Counted from the first letter of the stretch, positions 1 through 7,246 are shown. The stretch: 64,000 nucleotides of DNA from Streptomyces sp. ALI-76-A (GCF_030287445.1 NZ_JASVWB010000002.1:5270001-5334000), one strand, 5' to 3'. Made by a program: numbers and translations. Notes: generated from the letters alone by a model not told the origin.

Positions 1-91
1 GCAGGAATCTCCTCCGCTGTCGGTGGCCAGCCAGGAATTGGGTAGGCGGAAGTGAAGTTCGCCACCATCCAGTGGGGACCAACCTTCCTCA

Positions 92-814
92 TCAAAATGG
101 GATAGATGGGAAGTAGCTCCCCTTCTCTTGTGACCAGGATTCCTTCATCCGCAGGTGCCATGGCATGACGACCAGTTCGTAATCGAGGCCAATCCTACGC
201 GGATTTCCGGCCGCACCCCACCCTTTAACGGTCCAACGCCTATAGTGGTCCTGGAGAACTTCAAGCTTGCTTCGCAGGCAGTGCTTACCGAGTGGATGTG
301 TCGGATTCTTGGCCGCCAACGCCTCAGCTAGTTCATCTCGGTCGTAAGGGGCCAGGTTGGGGTGCCCCTCGTTAGCGATAATCCAATCCTGGGCCAGGCT
401 CAGTCTCAGCTCGCGTGTCAGTGCCTTCCAGACCTCCCGCTTTTTTCCGCGTTTTACGTTGGTCAACCAATTCGTGGCTGCGACGACAGGGCCATCCTCG
501 CCGAAATACGCTGCGAGCTCGGCATTCAGTACGTGCAGCCTCTGAAGGGATGACTCCAATAGACCGGAGTGTCTTGTCGTCTCAATCAATCTTTCAAAGC
601 ATGCTTTGGTCTGTGTTACTTCTCCGATCTTGTGATGCAGTACGCCTTGGAGGAAAAGGATATAGGCTCGTTCGTCCCCGTGAGCGTTTTGGAGCAGTGC
701 ATCAAGTTGACTGATGGCTCCCAGGGTATCGCCTCCAGTCGCAGCGCCAAAGGCGCGGTCTACATCTGGACTCGACTGAATGCCGTCGAAATGAAAAGAC
801 GTACCGGGGAAGAG
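92..814 (-). pseudogene. C-terminal half of frameshifted SEFIR protein
   Basis: This reading frame is open from just after a TAA at 815-817 to a TGA at 92-94. It has no convincing start codon at its beginning; a TTG at 589 is the first conventional one. The translation is helical and hydrophilic (QLDALLQNAHGDERAYILFL near its beginning), consistent with a repeat-type helical region, but I do not recognise a family. It begins inside the last codons of the upstream SEFIR frame, so the two most likely formed one protein of about 405 residues now split by a one-base loss between 814 and 763. After the stop, another frame (1-100) stays open to the window edge and reads like protein, which suggests a second frame break at the TTTT run near 92-97. 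Confidence 0.6.
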
Positions 815-1308
815 TTAGGTATTCCCAATTCGCTGGGGAGTTCGCCAGGGTCTCGTAGCAACACGTGTACCAGGCGAGCGATGTCTGCATCTCCCGTTTC
901 TCCGATTACAAACCAACTCGTCAGGTTTAGCGGTGGAGGGATGATGCTTGAGTCCTCAGCGCGAAGGACGACCGGGATGAATTTGGCGCGCTCTCTCCTG
1001 CTGTGATAGAGGTCTGCCGTAATTAGGGCGCCTTCCCATCGGACGCCGGACCCGATGCCTGGCCCCGTTTCTCGGTTGAAGCGCTTCACGTAATTTTCAG
1101 TGATGACCACGATTACGACATCTGACTTTTCGATCTCACGCCGCATCCAGTCGGGCCATGACTCAGGCGGGTTGTGCTCGTCGAACTGGTCTATCCAAGC
1201 GTCGACGCCTGCTTTGCGCAAGCGGTCTGCGAAGCGGCGGATGCTTTCTCTGTGGGCTTCACTGTCATGCGAGTAGGAGATCAGCGTTCGTGTGCTCGAC
1301 TTAGTCAT
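760..1308 (-). CDS. SEFIR (TIR-like) domain protein, truncated
   Basis: The product, 182 residues from the ATG at 1308, starts with a SEFIR domain: RTLISYSHDSEAH forms the first strand and loop, followed by DAWIDQFD, WPDWMRREIEKSD, and a GxGVRWEG-like element (GSGVRWEGALITADLY), ending in FIPVVL. SEFIR domains are TIR relatives; bacterial examples occur in signalling and anti-phage proteins, normally fused to a C-terminal sensor region. Here the frame ends soon after the domain at a TAG (760-762), in a short tail (LFISTAFSRVQM) that looks out of frame, while the neighbouring frame continues for 240 codons. The start at 1308 was preferred to 1332 because it has GGGGGA just upstream and begins at the domain. 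A defence role is inference from the family and from its place on a mobile element. Confidence 0.8.
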   Translation of the reverse strand: MTKSSTRTLISYSHDSEAHRESIRRFADRLRKAGVDAWIDQFDEHNPPESWPDWMRREIEKSDVVIVVITENYVKRFNRETGPGIGSGVRWEGALITADLYHSRRERAKFIPVVLRAEDSSIIPPPLNLTSWFVIGETGDADIARLVHVLLRDPGELPSELGIPNSSPVRLFISTAFSRVQM

Positions 1309-1610
1309 AAGTCCCCCGAGTGAACTGTGCATCGATCACGCAAGGTGAGACGCTCAGTTTATACGTCGGCTAGTTGCGGGTCAGCTACCTAGCTGCCCTC
1401 TCTTTGACACGCGTGTGGGCGGACGGGCAAGAGCTGCGATCGAAGCTACAGCGGCTTACACCTGTTGATCTACCGCAGGTCCCGTCGGTCCTGATCAGGC
1501 CGACCTGCCCAGCACTCGCCCGGACGAGCCGTGGACGGGCGGCAGCGCTGCGACTCGCAACTTCCCTATTTCCGCTGGTCAGCGCGATTCAACGCGCTCA
1601 CTCTTGTGAG
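1309..1610. other. Element terminal region without a gene
   Basis: I see no credible coding frame here. It is the segment between the SEFIR gene start and the tRNA-Tyr fragment. A TTGACA-like hexamer is present near 1404, and a small hairpin (CTCAC/GTGAG, 1597-1610) abuts the tRNA fragment. It would hold the element-side attachment arm sequences if the boundary interpretation is right. Confidence 0.4.
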
Positions 1611-1662
1611 GACTGTAAATCTGCCGGCTCAGCCTTCCCAGGTTCGAATCCTGGCGCCGCCA
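1611..1662 (+). repeat. 3' fragment of tRNA-Tyr (att site)
   Basis: The sequence runs from the anticodon loop (CTGTAAA, anticodon GTA) through the anticodon 3' strand TCTGC, a long variable arm, the T arm (CCAGGTTCGAATCCTGG) and the acceptor 3' strand CGCCGCC with discriminator A at 1662. The anticodon 5' strand, D arm and acceptor 5' strand are missing: upstream bases do not pair. It is therefore not a functional tRNA but the 3' identity segment used as an attachment core. Confidence 0.8.
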
Positions 1663-1672
1663 CACTGGGGAA

Positions 1673-1710
1673 GACCCCCTTCCTCTGCGGAAACGCAGAG
1701 GAAGGGGGTC
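1673..1710 (+). terminator. Intrinsic terminator after the tRNA-Tyr fragment
   Basis: A perfect 17-bp stem (1673-1689 with 1694-1710) closes a GAAA loop and is followed by a T-rich stretch. It sits 10 bases after the tRNA 3' end, as expected for the original chromosomal tRNA-Tyr terminator, which marks this side as the host flank. Confidence 0.8.
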
Positions 1711-1723
1711 TCTTCGTTGTGGC

Positions 1724-2481
1724 TCAGTCGTCGTGGCCAGTTCGATGGCGTGGTCGTCGAGGCGGGTGCCTGGCAGGGGCACCGTGGCGGCCCGGGGCGG
1801 AGTCGGAGAAGGCGTACGTACCGCCGAGGCCGGTCGTGCTGGTGGTGACGACGTTGCCCGCGGCGTCCATCAGGGGGACCAGCCGCGTCGCCCAGCGAGG
1901 CGTCCTGGCCGTGCGCCGTCCCGCACCTCCGCTCCAGGGCGCAGCTCGATCCGCCACTCGATCCGCCACAGGATCGCCACTCGGAAGACCCCGGTGCCGC
2001 CGATCTCGACGGGCAGGGCCAGCGGCCGGTGCTCGGGGGAGTTGACCGCGAGGGTCACGGTTCCCGGCACCAGGCCGGTGGTCGTGAAGGCGCCCAGGTG
2101 TATTGCCCTGGGAGCCGGTATGCAGCCCGCCAGGGCCTCACCGCGGACACCGCGGACGTCGGTCACGATGACCACGGCCTCCGCGGCCGGCGTGCCACCG
2201 CGGCCCCTTTGGGACCGGCGCGCCGCTGTCGGCGGACCCCGCAACGCCGGTGAGCCCGCTGGTGCCGCTCAGCGGCAGGTCGTACGCGACCGGGCTTCCC
2301 CGGCGACGACGAGCATCGAGGCCTGCGGCCGGTAGCCGTCGGCGCCGGCGATCAGGAGGTACGTCCCGGCACCGGGCACGTGCACGCCGTACGACCTGTC
2401 GTCGTGCAGCCCATCGCCGTACGCTCCGTCGCCGCGCGAGACCGACCGGCCGAGCTGCTTCCCGGCGCGTGGGATGGGCGT
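1724..2481 (-). pseudogene. Decayed carboxypeptidase-regulatory-like domain gene
   Basis: No single frame is intact, but recognisable pieces follow each other in order on the minus strand in successive frames: DGAYGDGLHDDRSYGVHVPG, then GTYLLIAGADGYRPQ, then AYDLPLSGTSGLTGV, then TTTGLVPGTVTLAVNSPEHR and ALPVEIGGTGVFRV, then LMDAAGNVVTTSTTG with GGTYAF. These are hallmarks of tandem carboxypeptidase regulatory-like (CarboxypepD_reg) beta-sandwich repeats, often C-terminal to transporters or secreted proteins in Streptomyces. At least three frame changes are needed to join them, and no start for a larger gene is visible, so I call it a remnant. The original full product cannot be told from what is left. 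Confidence 0.6.
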
Positions 2482-2544
2482 GATCGAGCGCCCGCGACGG
2501 GAATCCGTGACCGGAAACGCGCGGGGGCGGGGCACACTGGCCCC

Positions 2545-2757
2545 ATGTCCACGCGCCGCAGACACTGCCCTGAATGTCGTCGCGAGATCGCAGTCGTCGC
2601 CGGACGCTTCGCCCGGCACGACCCGCCCGGCGCACGCGAGAGCGGCCGGCTCGTCTCGTGCCCCGGCTCCCGCCGCCAGGCGGAACTCGGCGCCGCGCAG
2701 CCCGCGTTGGACGGGTACGAGGTTCCCGAGTTCCCGGGGCAGTTGTCCCTGTTCTAG
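2545..2757 (+). CDS. Small Cys-containing conserved protein
   Basis: The 70-residue product begins MSTRRRHCPECRREIAVVAG, contains a third Cys in LVSCPGS, and ends in PEFPGQLSLF. The CPEC pair plus the later Cys suggests a small metal-binding knuckle, though a fourth ligand is not obvious. Short proteins of this pattern are common and uncharacterised in Streptomyces. The ATG at 2545 was chosen because the longer upstream frame lacks protein-like character. It stands alone on the plus strand between minus-strand remnants. Function unknown. Confidence 0.6.
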   Translation: MSTRRRHCPECRREIAVVAGRFARHDPPGARESGRLVSCPGSRRQAELGAAQPALDGYEVPEFPGQLSLF

Positions 2758-3002
2758 GTACGCTCCGCGAGACCACGGCATCCGAGGCGTCCGCGGGCGA
2801 CTCCACCGACGAGGCGCAACCCGCCGGACCGACCGGCCTCCTCAGGCCGCGTACGCCCGCCGGCACCTCGTCAGGGCCGTGCAGCCGGACCGCCACCACG
2901 CACCGCGAGGGGGGAAGCGTCCCGTTCCGCCCGGCGGCGAAGAGCTCGTACATCCGCCGTAGCAGCGCCTCCCGCGCGGCAGGAACTCCTCGGCGGCCGA
3001 AG
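2758..3002. other. Gene-poor stretch
   Basis: A minus-strand frame with an ATG at 2953 (MYELFAAGRNGTLPPSRCVV) looks protein-like for some 50 residues and remains open upstream to about 3000, but then runs into unstructured Arg-rich translation. It could be another remnant. I do not support a gene here. Confidence 0.3.
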
Positions 3003-3659
3003 TCAGTTCCCCGCTACCGACTTGACCGCCACGGACACCGGCGTCGATCCGCCGACCAGCTCCAGGACCAGGCCGGCCGTCGCCGGCGTGTCCAGCAACT
3101 CCGCCAGTACGGCGGCCACGTCGTCGCGCGGGACGGCGCCGCGCCCCGTGTGCGCCTCCAGCCGGACGAGACCGGTGCCGGCGTCGTTCGTCAGGGAGCC
3201 GGGCCGCAGGATCGTCCAGTCCAGGCCCTCCAGACCGCTCACGTAGGCGTCGGCCTCGCCCTTGGCGCGCAGGTACACGTCGAAGACCTCGTCGCCCTGG
3301 TGCGCCGGATCCGCGCCCATCGACGACACGACCACATAGCGCCGTACGCCCGCCCGGACCGCCGCGTCCGCGAACAGCACCGCCGCGCCCCGGTCCACCG
3401 TGTCCTTGCGGGTCACACCGCTGCCCGGACCCGCGCCCGCGGCGAAGACCACCGCGTCCGCACCCCGAAGCCGCTCCGCGACCTCCTCGACCGAGGCCGA
3501 CTCCAGGTCCAGCAGCACCGGTTCGGCACCGGCCTGCCGCAGATCGTCGCCCTGTTCGGCACGGCGGATGATCCCCGCGACCTCGTTCCCGCGCCCGGCG
3601 AGCAACCGCTCCAGCCGCAGCGCGATCTGACCATGACCACCAGCGATGACAATGCGCAT
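3003..3659 (-). CDS. NAD(P)-binding Rossmann-fold protein (atypical SDR)
   Basis: The 218-residue product starts MRIVIAGGHGQIALRLERLL, a GxxGxxG dinucleotide-binding motif, followed by an acidic strand end (LLDLESASVEEV), ADAVVFAAGAGPGSG and RYVVVSSMGAD. This is the pattern of atypical short-chain dehydrogenases of the NAD(P)H-binding (SDR_a5, YwnB/YtfG-like) type, which bind cofactor and reduce or sense flavins or quinones; the substrate is unknown. The start at 3659 was chosen because the preceding 56 codons of open frame are not protein-like and the Rossmann strand normally begins at residue 1-5. It is on the same strand as the amidohydrolase but 214 bp away, so co-transcription is uncertain. 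Confidence 0.8.
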   Translation of the reverse strand: MRIVIAGGHGQIALRLERLLAGRGNEVAGIIRRAEQGDDLRQAGAEPVLLDLESASVEEVAERLRGADAVVFAAGAGPGSGVTRKDTVDRGAAVLFADAAVRAGVRRYVVVSSMGADPAHQGDEVFDVYLRAKGEADAYVSGLEGLDWTILRPGSLTNDAGTGLVRLEAHTGRGAVPRDDVAAVLAELLDTPATAGLVLELVGGSTPVSVAVKSVAGN

Positions 3660-3873
3660 GTTTCCGACCGTACGCCCGGACGGCCGCATTCGCCGCACAA
3701 CTCCGGCCACGCCCCAGGGGTGCACACACAAGGCACACATGTGGGCGGCGCGCAGGACGCGCAGACCAGGCGAACAAGCCCCCGCGCGCACGCCGGGCGC
3801 GATCTCATCACGGAGCGCGGCACCCACGCCCCTCTACAACAACTCCCGCTGACACCCCCCTGCGACACCTCCC

Positions 3874-5157
3874 CTACGACACCTCCCCCCGCCCCCGCCC
3901 CTGCCGCGGCAGCCCCAGCTCCGTCGCCGCGGGGGAGTCGCAGTACTCCCGCACCGCGCTCGTCCGCGCCACCACGCGCCCCCGATGGATCACGATCCGG
4001 CTGTACGCCAGGGACAGCGCCCCCGCGAGCCCGTCACCCCGTACCGCGAGCAACTCGGCCGGGAAGCCCGCCTCCACCCGTACCTCCGGGAGACCCAGCA
4101 CCGCCCGCGCGGACGCGCTCACCGCGTCGTACGCGTCCTCGGGCCGCAGACCGTGCCGGGACACCAGCAGATAGGCGGCTTCCAGGGGATCGCCGCGTCC
4201 CACGGGATTCGACACGTCCCTCAGGGCGCCACTGCCGGCGGCCACCCGCACCCCGGCCGCACGCAGCAGCCGTACCGGAGCCGTGCTCCGACGTTCGACG
4301 CCCCCGCAACCGCCCTGGGGCAGGCACACCACCGCCACGCCGGCCGCCGCGAGCTGGTCGGCGGTCCGGGCGACCACCTCGGCGGGCAACCGGTCCAGTC
4401 CGCCGCACGGCGTGAGCGTCACCCCCGGACGCAGCCCGCCGGCCATCGCGGCGAGCCGGGCCAGGCGGGCCGGATCGGTGGCGTCGGTGTGCAGGTCGAC
4501 CGGGCAGCCGTGTTCGGAGGCGACCTCCAGAGCCGCCTCCACATAACCCGTCGGGTCCGGATCCAGATCCGGACAACCGCCCACCACGGAGGCGCCCATC
4601 TTCACCGCGTCCCGCAGCACCGCGAGCCCGTCTGCGCCGGCCACCCCGGTCAGCATCCTGGGCATCGCCACCGTCGTCACCTCCGTCAGCCCGCGCAGCG
4701 TACGCCGCGCCCGGAGGACGGCGGTCAGCGCGCCGAGCCCCTGCACGTCACCCACGCGCACGTGTGCCCGCAACGCCGTCGCCCCGTGCCCGAGCTGGAG
4801 CAGAGCGGCCTCCGTGGCCCGTCGCTGGACGTCCTCGGTGTCGTACGAGACCGGTCCCTCGGCGTCGGCCGACAGGGCGGTGTCACCGTGGGCGTGCGGC
4901 TCGGCCGGGGCCGGCAGGAGCAGATAGCCGCCGAGGTCGACGCGGACGGCTCGCGCGCGCGAGCCGTCCGCCGTGAGGCTCCCGGCCGTGCCGACCGCCT
5001 CGATGCGCCCGCCGACCAGCCGTACGTCCACCGTCCGGCCGTCGGCGAGCCGCGCCCCGTAGAGCAGCACAGCGGCCCCCTCGGCGGGGGAGGAACCAGA
5101 CGAGGCCGACGAGGAACCCGAGGACGAGTGCGGCGGCTGCGGCTGACTGTCGGGCAT
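3874..5157 (-). CDS. Amidohydrolase-superfamily enzyme (cytosine deaminase-like)
   Basis: This 427-residue protein has a Ser-rich N-terminal leader (residues 10-25), then a small beta-sandwich (LLYGARLADGRTVDVRLVGG) and the barrel entry PAPAEPHAHGDTAL, whose HAH is the first metal-ligand pair of the superfamily. Further barrel features are GGCPDLDPDPTG, VDLHTDATDP and AAGSGALRDVSNPVGRGDP. The composite outer domain returns at the end (GFPAELLAVRGD). The layout resembles cytosine deaminase or related cyclic-amide deaminases. The HxD-like metal site near the end (GSGALRDV) lacks the usual HD order, so the exact substrate and even activity are unsure. No neighbour suggests a pathway. Confidence 0.75.
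   Translation of the reverse strand: MPDSQPQPPHSSSGSSSASSGSSPAEGAAVLLYGARLADGRTVDVRLVGGRIEAVGTAGSLTADGSRARAVRVDLGGYLLLPAPAEPHAHGDTALSADAEGPVSYDTEDVQRRATEAALLQLGHGATALRAHVRVGDVQGLGALTAVLRARRTLRGLTEVTTVAMPRMLTGVAGADGLAVLRDAVKMGASVVGGCPDLDPDPTGYVEAALEVASEHGCPVDLHTDATDPARLARLAAMAGGLRPGVTLTPCGGLDRLPAEVVARTADQLAAAGVAVVCLPQGGCGGVERRSTAPVRLLRAAGVRVAAGSGALRDVSNPVGRGDPLEAAYLLVSRHGLRPEDAYDAVSASARAVLGLPEVRVEAGFPAELLAVRGDGLAGALSLAYSRIVIHRGRVVARTSAVREYCDSPAATELGLPRQGRGRGEVS
4942..4971. repeat. 30-bp perfect palindrome inside the amidohydrolase gene
   Basis: Positions 4942-4956 are exactly complementary to 4957-4971, centred on alternating CG. It encodes the ADGSRARAVR stretch, so it may be a by-product of codon use, but perfect symmetry over 30 bases is noteworthy. 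Confidence 0.75.
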
Positions 5158-5411
5158 CGCGCTCCAAGGGCAGGGGGCTCAGGACGAGGGGCTCAAGTCC
5201 CTGGCGTGGGCTCGGGGACTCAAGGGCGTGATCCGGGGGCTCCGCGAGAGGGCGCAAGATCACGCAGAGTGAGTCGAGCCTAGGGTGACGGCGCGGTTCC
5301 GCCGGGGAGGAGCGCAATAGTCGTACCGGTGTGGTCCGCCGTGGTGGAGGGGGCTCCCGAGGCTCCTGGGACCAGCGCGGAACAGGGCGGGACGGGGGCC
5401 GCGAAACGGAT

Positions 5412-5441
5412 TTGGGCGAACGGCTGCCGAGCGTGTAATGT
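5412..5441 (+). promoter_or_regulatory. Promoter of tRNA-Thr/tRNA-Met
   Basis: A TTGGGC hexamer (5412-5417) and TAATGT (5436-5441) are separated by 18 bp, and the predicted start near 5448 is a few bases before the tRNA-Thr 5' end. Confidence 0.55.
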
Positions 5442-5452
5442 CTTCATCGCTC

Positions 5453-5525
5453 GCCCCAATAGCTCAGTCGGTAGAGCGTCTCCATGGTAAGGAGAAGGTC
5501 TACGGTTCGATTCCGTATTGGGGCT
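5453..5525 (+). tRNA. tRNA-Thr (GGT)
   Basis: Acceptor strands GCCCCAA (5453-5459) and TTGGGGC (5518-5524) pair fully. The D arm AGCTCAGTCGGTAGAGC, an anticodon stem TCTCC/GGAGA around loop ATGGTAA, and a T arm ACGGTTCGATTCCGT are all present. The anticodon is GGT. CCA is not encoded. It is 46 bp upstream of tRNA-Met, probably in one transcript. Confidence 0.95.
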
Positions 5526-5571
5526 CTGGTGTGAAAGGTTCCCGTCGCGAGGCGGGAACCGATCACATCGC

Positions 5572-5644
5572 AGCGGTGTAGCTCAGTCGGTAGAGCAAGC
5601 GGCTCATAATCGCTGTGTCACCGGTTCAAGTCCGGTCACCGCTA
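5572..5644 (+). tRNA. Elongator tRNA-Met (CAT)
   Basis: AGCGGTG (5572-5578) pairs with CACCGCT (5637-5643), discriminator A. The anticodon loop is CTCATAA and the T arm CCGGTTCAAGTCCGG. The full seven-pair acceptor and absence of initiator-type GC triplet in the anticodon stem favour the elongator form. rpmG follows 96 bp downstream. Confidence 0.93.
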
Positions 5645-5740
5645 CTGACAGTAGCCGATTGTGGGGTCGGTCCTTCGATCGGCTACTCTTCATGCGTTGT
5701 ATGCGTTAACCGTCCCATCCGTTCGTCAAGGAGCACTCAC

Positions 5741-5905
5741 GTGGCTGCCACCGACGTCCGCCCGAAGATCACGCTGGCCTGCGTGGAGTGCAAGGAGCGG
5801 AACTACATCACCAAGAAGAACCGGCGTAACAACCCGGACCGACTGGAGATGAAAAAGCACTGCCCGCGTTGCAATGCGCACACCGCGCATCGCGAAACGC
5901 GATAA
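5741..5905 (+). CDS. rpmG: 50S ribosomal protein L33 (zinc type)
   Basis: The 54-residue basic protein carries two zinc-ligand pairs, C14-x2-C17 and C41-x2-C44, with the L33 core [19 protein letters not shown] between them. The GTG at 5741 is preceded by AAGGAG at 5729-5734. It lies after two tRNA genes and before the dehydratase pair, the same order seen around mycobacterial rpmG2-hadABC. Because it keeps its cysteines it is the zinc-containing paralogue; zinc-free forms in Streptomyces are normally elsewhere under Zur control. Confidence 0.97.
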   Translation: MAATDVRPKITLACVECKERNYITKKNRRNNPDRLEMKKHCPRCNAHTAHRETR

Positions 5906-5916
5906 AACAGGCTCGT

Positions 5917-5955
5917 ACACGAGGCCGCCCCCGCAGTCGGGGGGCGGCCTCGTGT
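5917..5955 (+). terminator. Terminator after rpmG
   Basis: A 16-bp perfect stem (5917-5932 with 5940-5955) and a seven-base loop start 11 bases after the rpmG stop. Confidence 0.75.
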
Positions 5956-6014
5956 CGTTCCCGGCCCGGTTACCGGCCGGTCAACCGCAGCATGAGATCA
6001 GGAGGTGCCGGGCC

Positions 6015-6467
6015 ATGGCGCTCGACCAGTCCTTCGTGGGGCGGACGTACCCGCCCACCGAGCCCTACGAGGTGGGCCGGGAGAAGATCCGTGAGTTCGC
6101 CGAGGCCGTGGGGGACACCAACCCGGCCTACACGGACCCCGAGGCCGCCAAGGCACTCGGTCACCCCGATGTGATCGCCCCGCCGACCTTCGTGTTCTCC
6201 CTCACCTTCAGGGCGGCGGGACAGGTCGTCCAGGACCCGAGGCTCGGCCTGGACTACAGCCGTGTGGTGCACGGTGACCAGAAGTTCGCCTACGTCCGCC
6301 CCGTGCGCGCCGGCGACCGGCTGACCGTGACCTCGACCATCGAAGCCGTCAAGTCCATGGCGGGCAACGACATCCTGGACATCCGCGGCGAGGTCCACGA
6401 CGAGACCGGCGAGCACGTCGTGACCGCCTGGACCAAGCTGGTCGCCCGCGCGGCCGAGGGAGCGTGA
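6015..6467 (+). CDS. MaoC-like dehydratase subunit (HadA/UPF0336 type)
   Basis: The 150-residue protein is an N-terminal MaoC (FAS1-like) hot-dog domain: MALDQSFVGRTYPPTEPYEV, IREFAEAVGDTNPAY, then APPTFVFSL and HGDQKFAYVRPVRAGDRL. In mycobacteria the matching HadA subunit pairs with HadB to make the (3R)-hydroxyacyl-ACP dehydratase. HadA-type subunits lack the catalytic D-H dyad and provide the acyl tunnel, which agrees with the missing DxNPIH motif here. The ATG at 6015 follows GGAGG at 6001-6005. Only 7 bp separate it from the next gene, so the two are surely translated from one message. Role in Streptomyces fatty-acid or polyketide metabolism is inferred. Confidence 0.88.
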   Translation: MALDQSFVGRTYPPTEPYEVGREKIREFAEAVGDTNPAYTDPEAAKALGHPDVIAPPTFVFSLTFRAAGQVVQDPRLGLDYSRVVHGDQKFAYVRPVRAGDRLTVTSTIEAVKSMAGNDILDIRGEVHDETGEHVVTAWTKLVARAAEGA

Positions 6468-6474
6468 ACATTCG

Positions 6475-6903
6475 ATGACGGCGAAGATCGCTTACGACGA
6501 CGTCGAGGTCGGCACCGAACTGCCCGCCCAGGCCTTCCCGGTGACCCGCGACACCCTGGTCCGGTACGCGGGCGCGTCCGGGGACTTCAACCCGATCCAC
6601 TGGAACGAGAAGTTCGCCAAGGAGGTCGGGCTGCCGGACGTCATCGCGCACGGCATGTTCACCATGGCCGAGGCGATCCGCGTGGTCACCGACTGGACCG
6701 GTGACCCCGGCGCGGTCGTCGAGTACGGCGTCCGCTTCACCAAGCCCGTAGTCGTCCCGAACGACGACCAGGGCGCCACCGTCGAGGTCAGCGCGAAAGT
6801 GGCGGCCAAGCTCGACGACCACACGGTCCGCGTGGACCTCACGGCGACCAGCGCGGGACAGAAGGTGCTGGGGATGTCCCGGGCCGTCGTACGACTGGCC
6901 TGA
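6475..6903 (+). CDS. MaoC-like dehydratase catalytic subunit (HadB type)
   Basis: The 142-residue hot-dog protein contains the hydratase-2 motif GDFNPIHWNEKFAKEVGLPD with the catalytic Asp and His, followed by VIAHGMFTMAEAIR. The C-terminal strand region (VEYGVRFTKPVVVPNDD) matches MaoC folds. With the preceding gene it should form a heterodimeric R-specific 3-hydroxyacyl-thioester dehydratase. The start ATG lies 7 bp after the partner stop. The downstream 343 bp, then murB, is a separate unit. Confidence 0.9.
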   Translation: MTAKIAYDDVEVGTELPAQAFPVTRDTLVRYAGASGDFNPIHWNEKFAKEVGLPDVIAHGMFTMAEAIRVVTDWTGDPGAVVEYGVRFTKPVVVPNDDQGATVEVSAKVAAKLDDHTVRVDLTATSAGQKVLGMSRAVVRLA

Positions 6904-7008
6904 GACGGGACACCGTAGGCGCAGGGGCCTGGAGACTCCGTCCCCAGGCCCCGCTTCGGCTTTCCTGGACCAGCACCACCAGAGGGCCGCTCCCGCGTAC
7001 GGCGGGAA

Positions 7009-7119
7009 GGGGACGGGTCGGGGGTGTCCGCCCGCAGCGGTTGTCGCGTCAACGCAGGGCACGTCGGTGAGCAACCGATTCCGCGACGTTCCGAGGACGG
7101 ACACCCCCGACCCGTCCCC
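7009..7119. repeat. Nested inverted repeats upstream of murB
   Basis: A 22-bp sequence at 7009-7030 is repeated exactly in inverted orientation at 7098-7119, 67 bp apart. Inside, CGGTTG (7038-7043) and CAACCG (7072-7077) form a second pair. The whole can fold as one long arm with an inner hairpin. The gap 6904-7246 contains no credible gene; the rest is C-rich (7110-7230). Confidence 0.8.
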
Positions 7120-7233
7120 GACCCCCCACCCGACCGAACGCGCTACGCGCGCCCCCACCCACCCCCACAGGCCGCCGCAGGCATCACACCCCACACCCCC
7201 GCATGCGCCCCACCCACCCGCACCCCCGTCTCG

Positions 7234-7239
7234 TAGTCT
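7234..7239 (+). promoter_or_regulatory. Leaderless -10 element of murB
   Basis: TAGTCT ends exactly 7 bp before the GTG at 7247, so transcription would begin at the start codon. No ribosome site precedes the GTG, which supports leaderless expression. Confidence 0.55.
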
Positions 7240-7246
7240 TGTGCGC

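Larger units (their letters stand above)
1..1662. mobile_element. End of an integrated element in tRNA-Tyr (SLP1-like site)
   Basis: The stretch ends at a perfect-looking 3' half of a tRNA-Tyr gene whose 5' half is absent, followed at once by an ordinary tRNA terminator. This is the structure left at one end when a site-specific integrase inserts an element into a tRNA gene. The inside part has lower GC and more ordinary codon use than the ribosomal genes and carries a SEFIR-domain gene. SLP1 of S. coelicolor is known to use tRNA-Tyr, in the same chromosomal neighbourhood upstream of rpmG and rplK; that this element is SLP1-related is inference. The integrase and the complete tRNA-Tyr would lie left of position 1. 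Confidence 0.7.

Noticed and set aside
763..814. Programmed -1 ribosomal frameshift in the SEFIR gene
   Set aside because: No X-XXY-YYZ heptamer is present in the correct frame, and a second frame break lies downstream; decay is simpler.
1611..1662. Functional tRNA-Tyr gene
   Set aside because: The acceptor 5' strand, D arm and anticodon 5' strand are missing, so it cannot fold.
1374..2045. 223-codon plus-strand frame after the SEFIR gene
   Set aside because: It runs through the tRNA fragment and its terminator, so it cannot be a real gene.
5158..5411. Minus-strand frame (4883-5317) with a short hydrophobic stretch
   Set aside because: The hydrophobic part is an out-of-frame reading of the Ser-rich amidohydrolase start.
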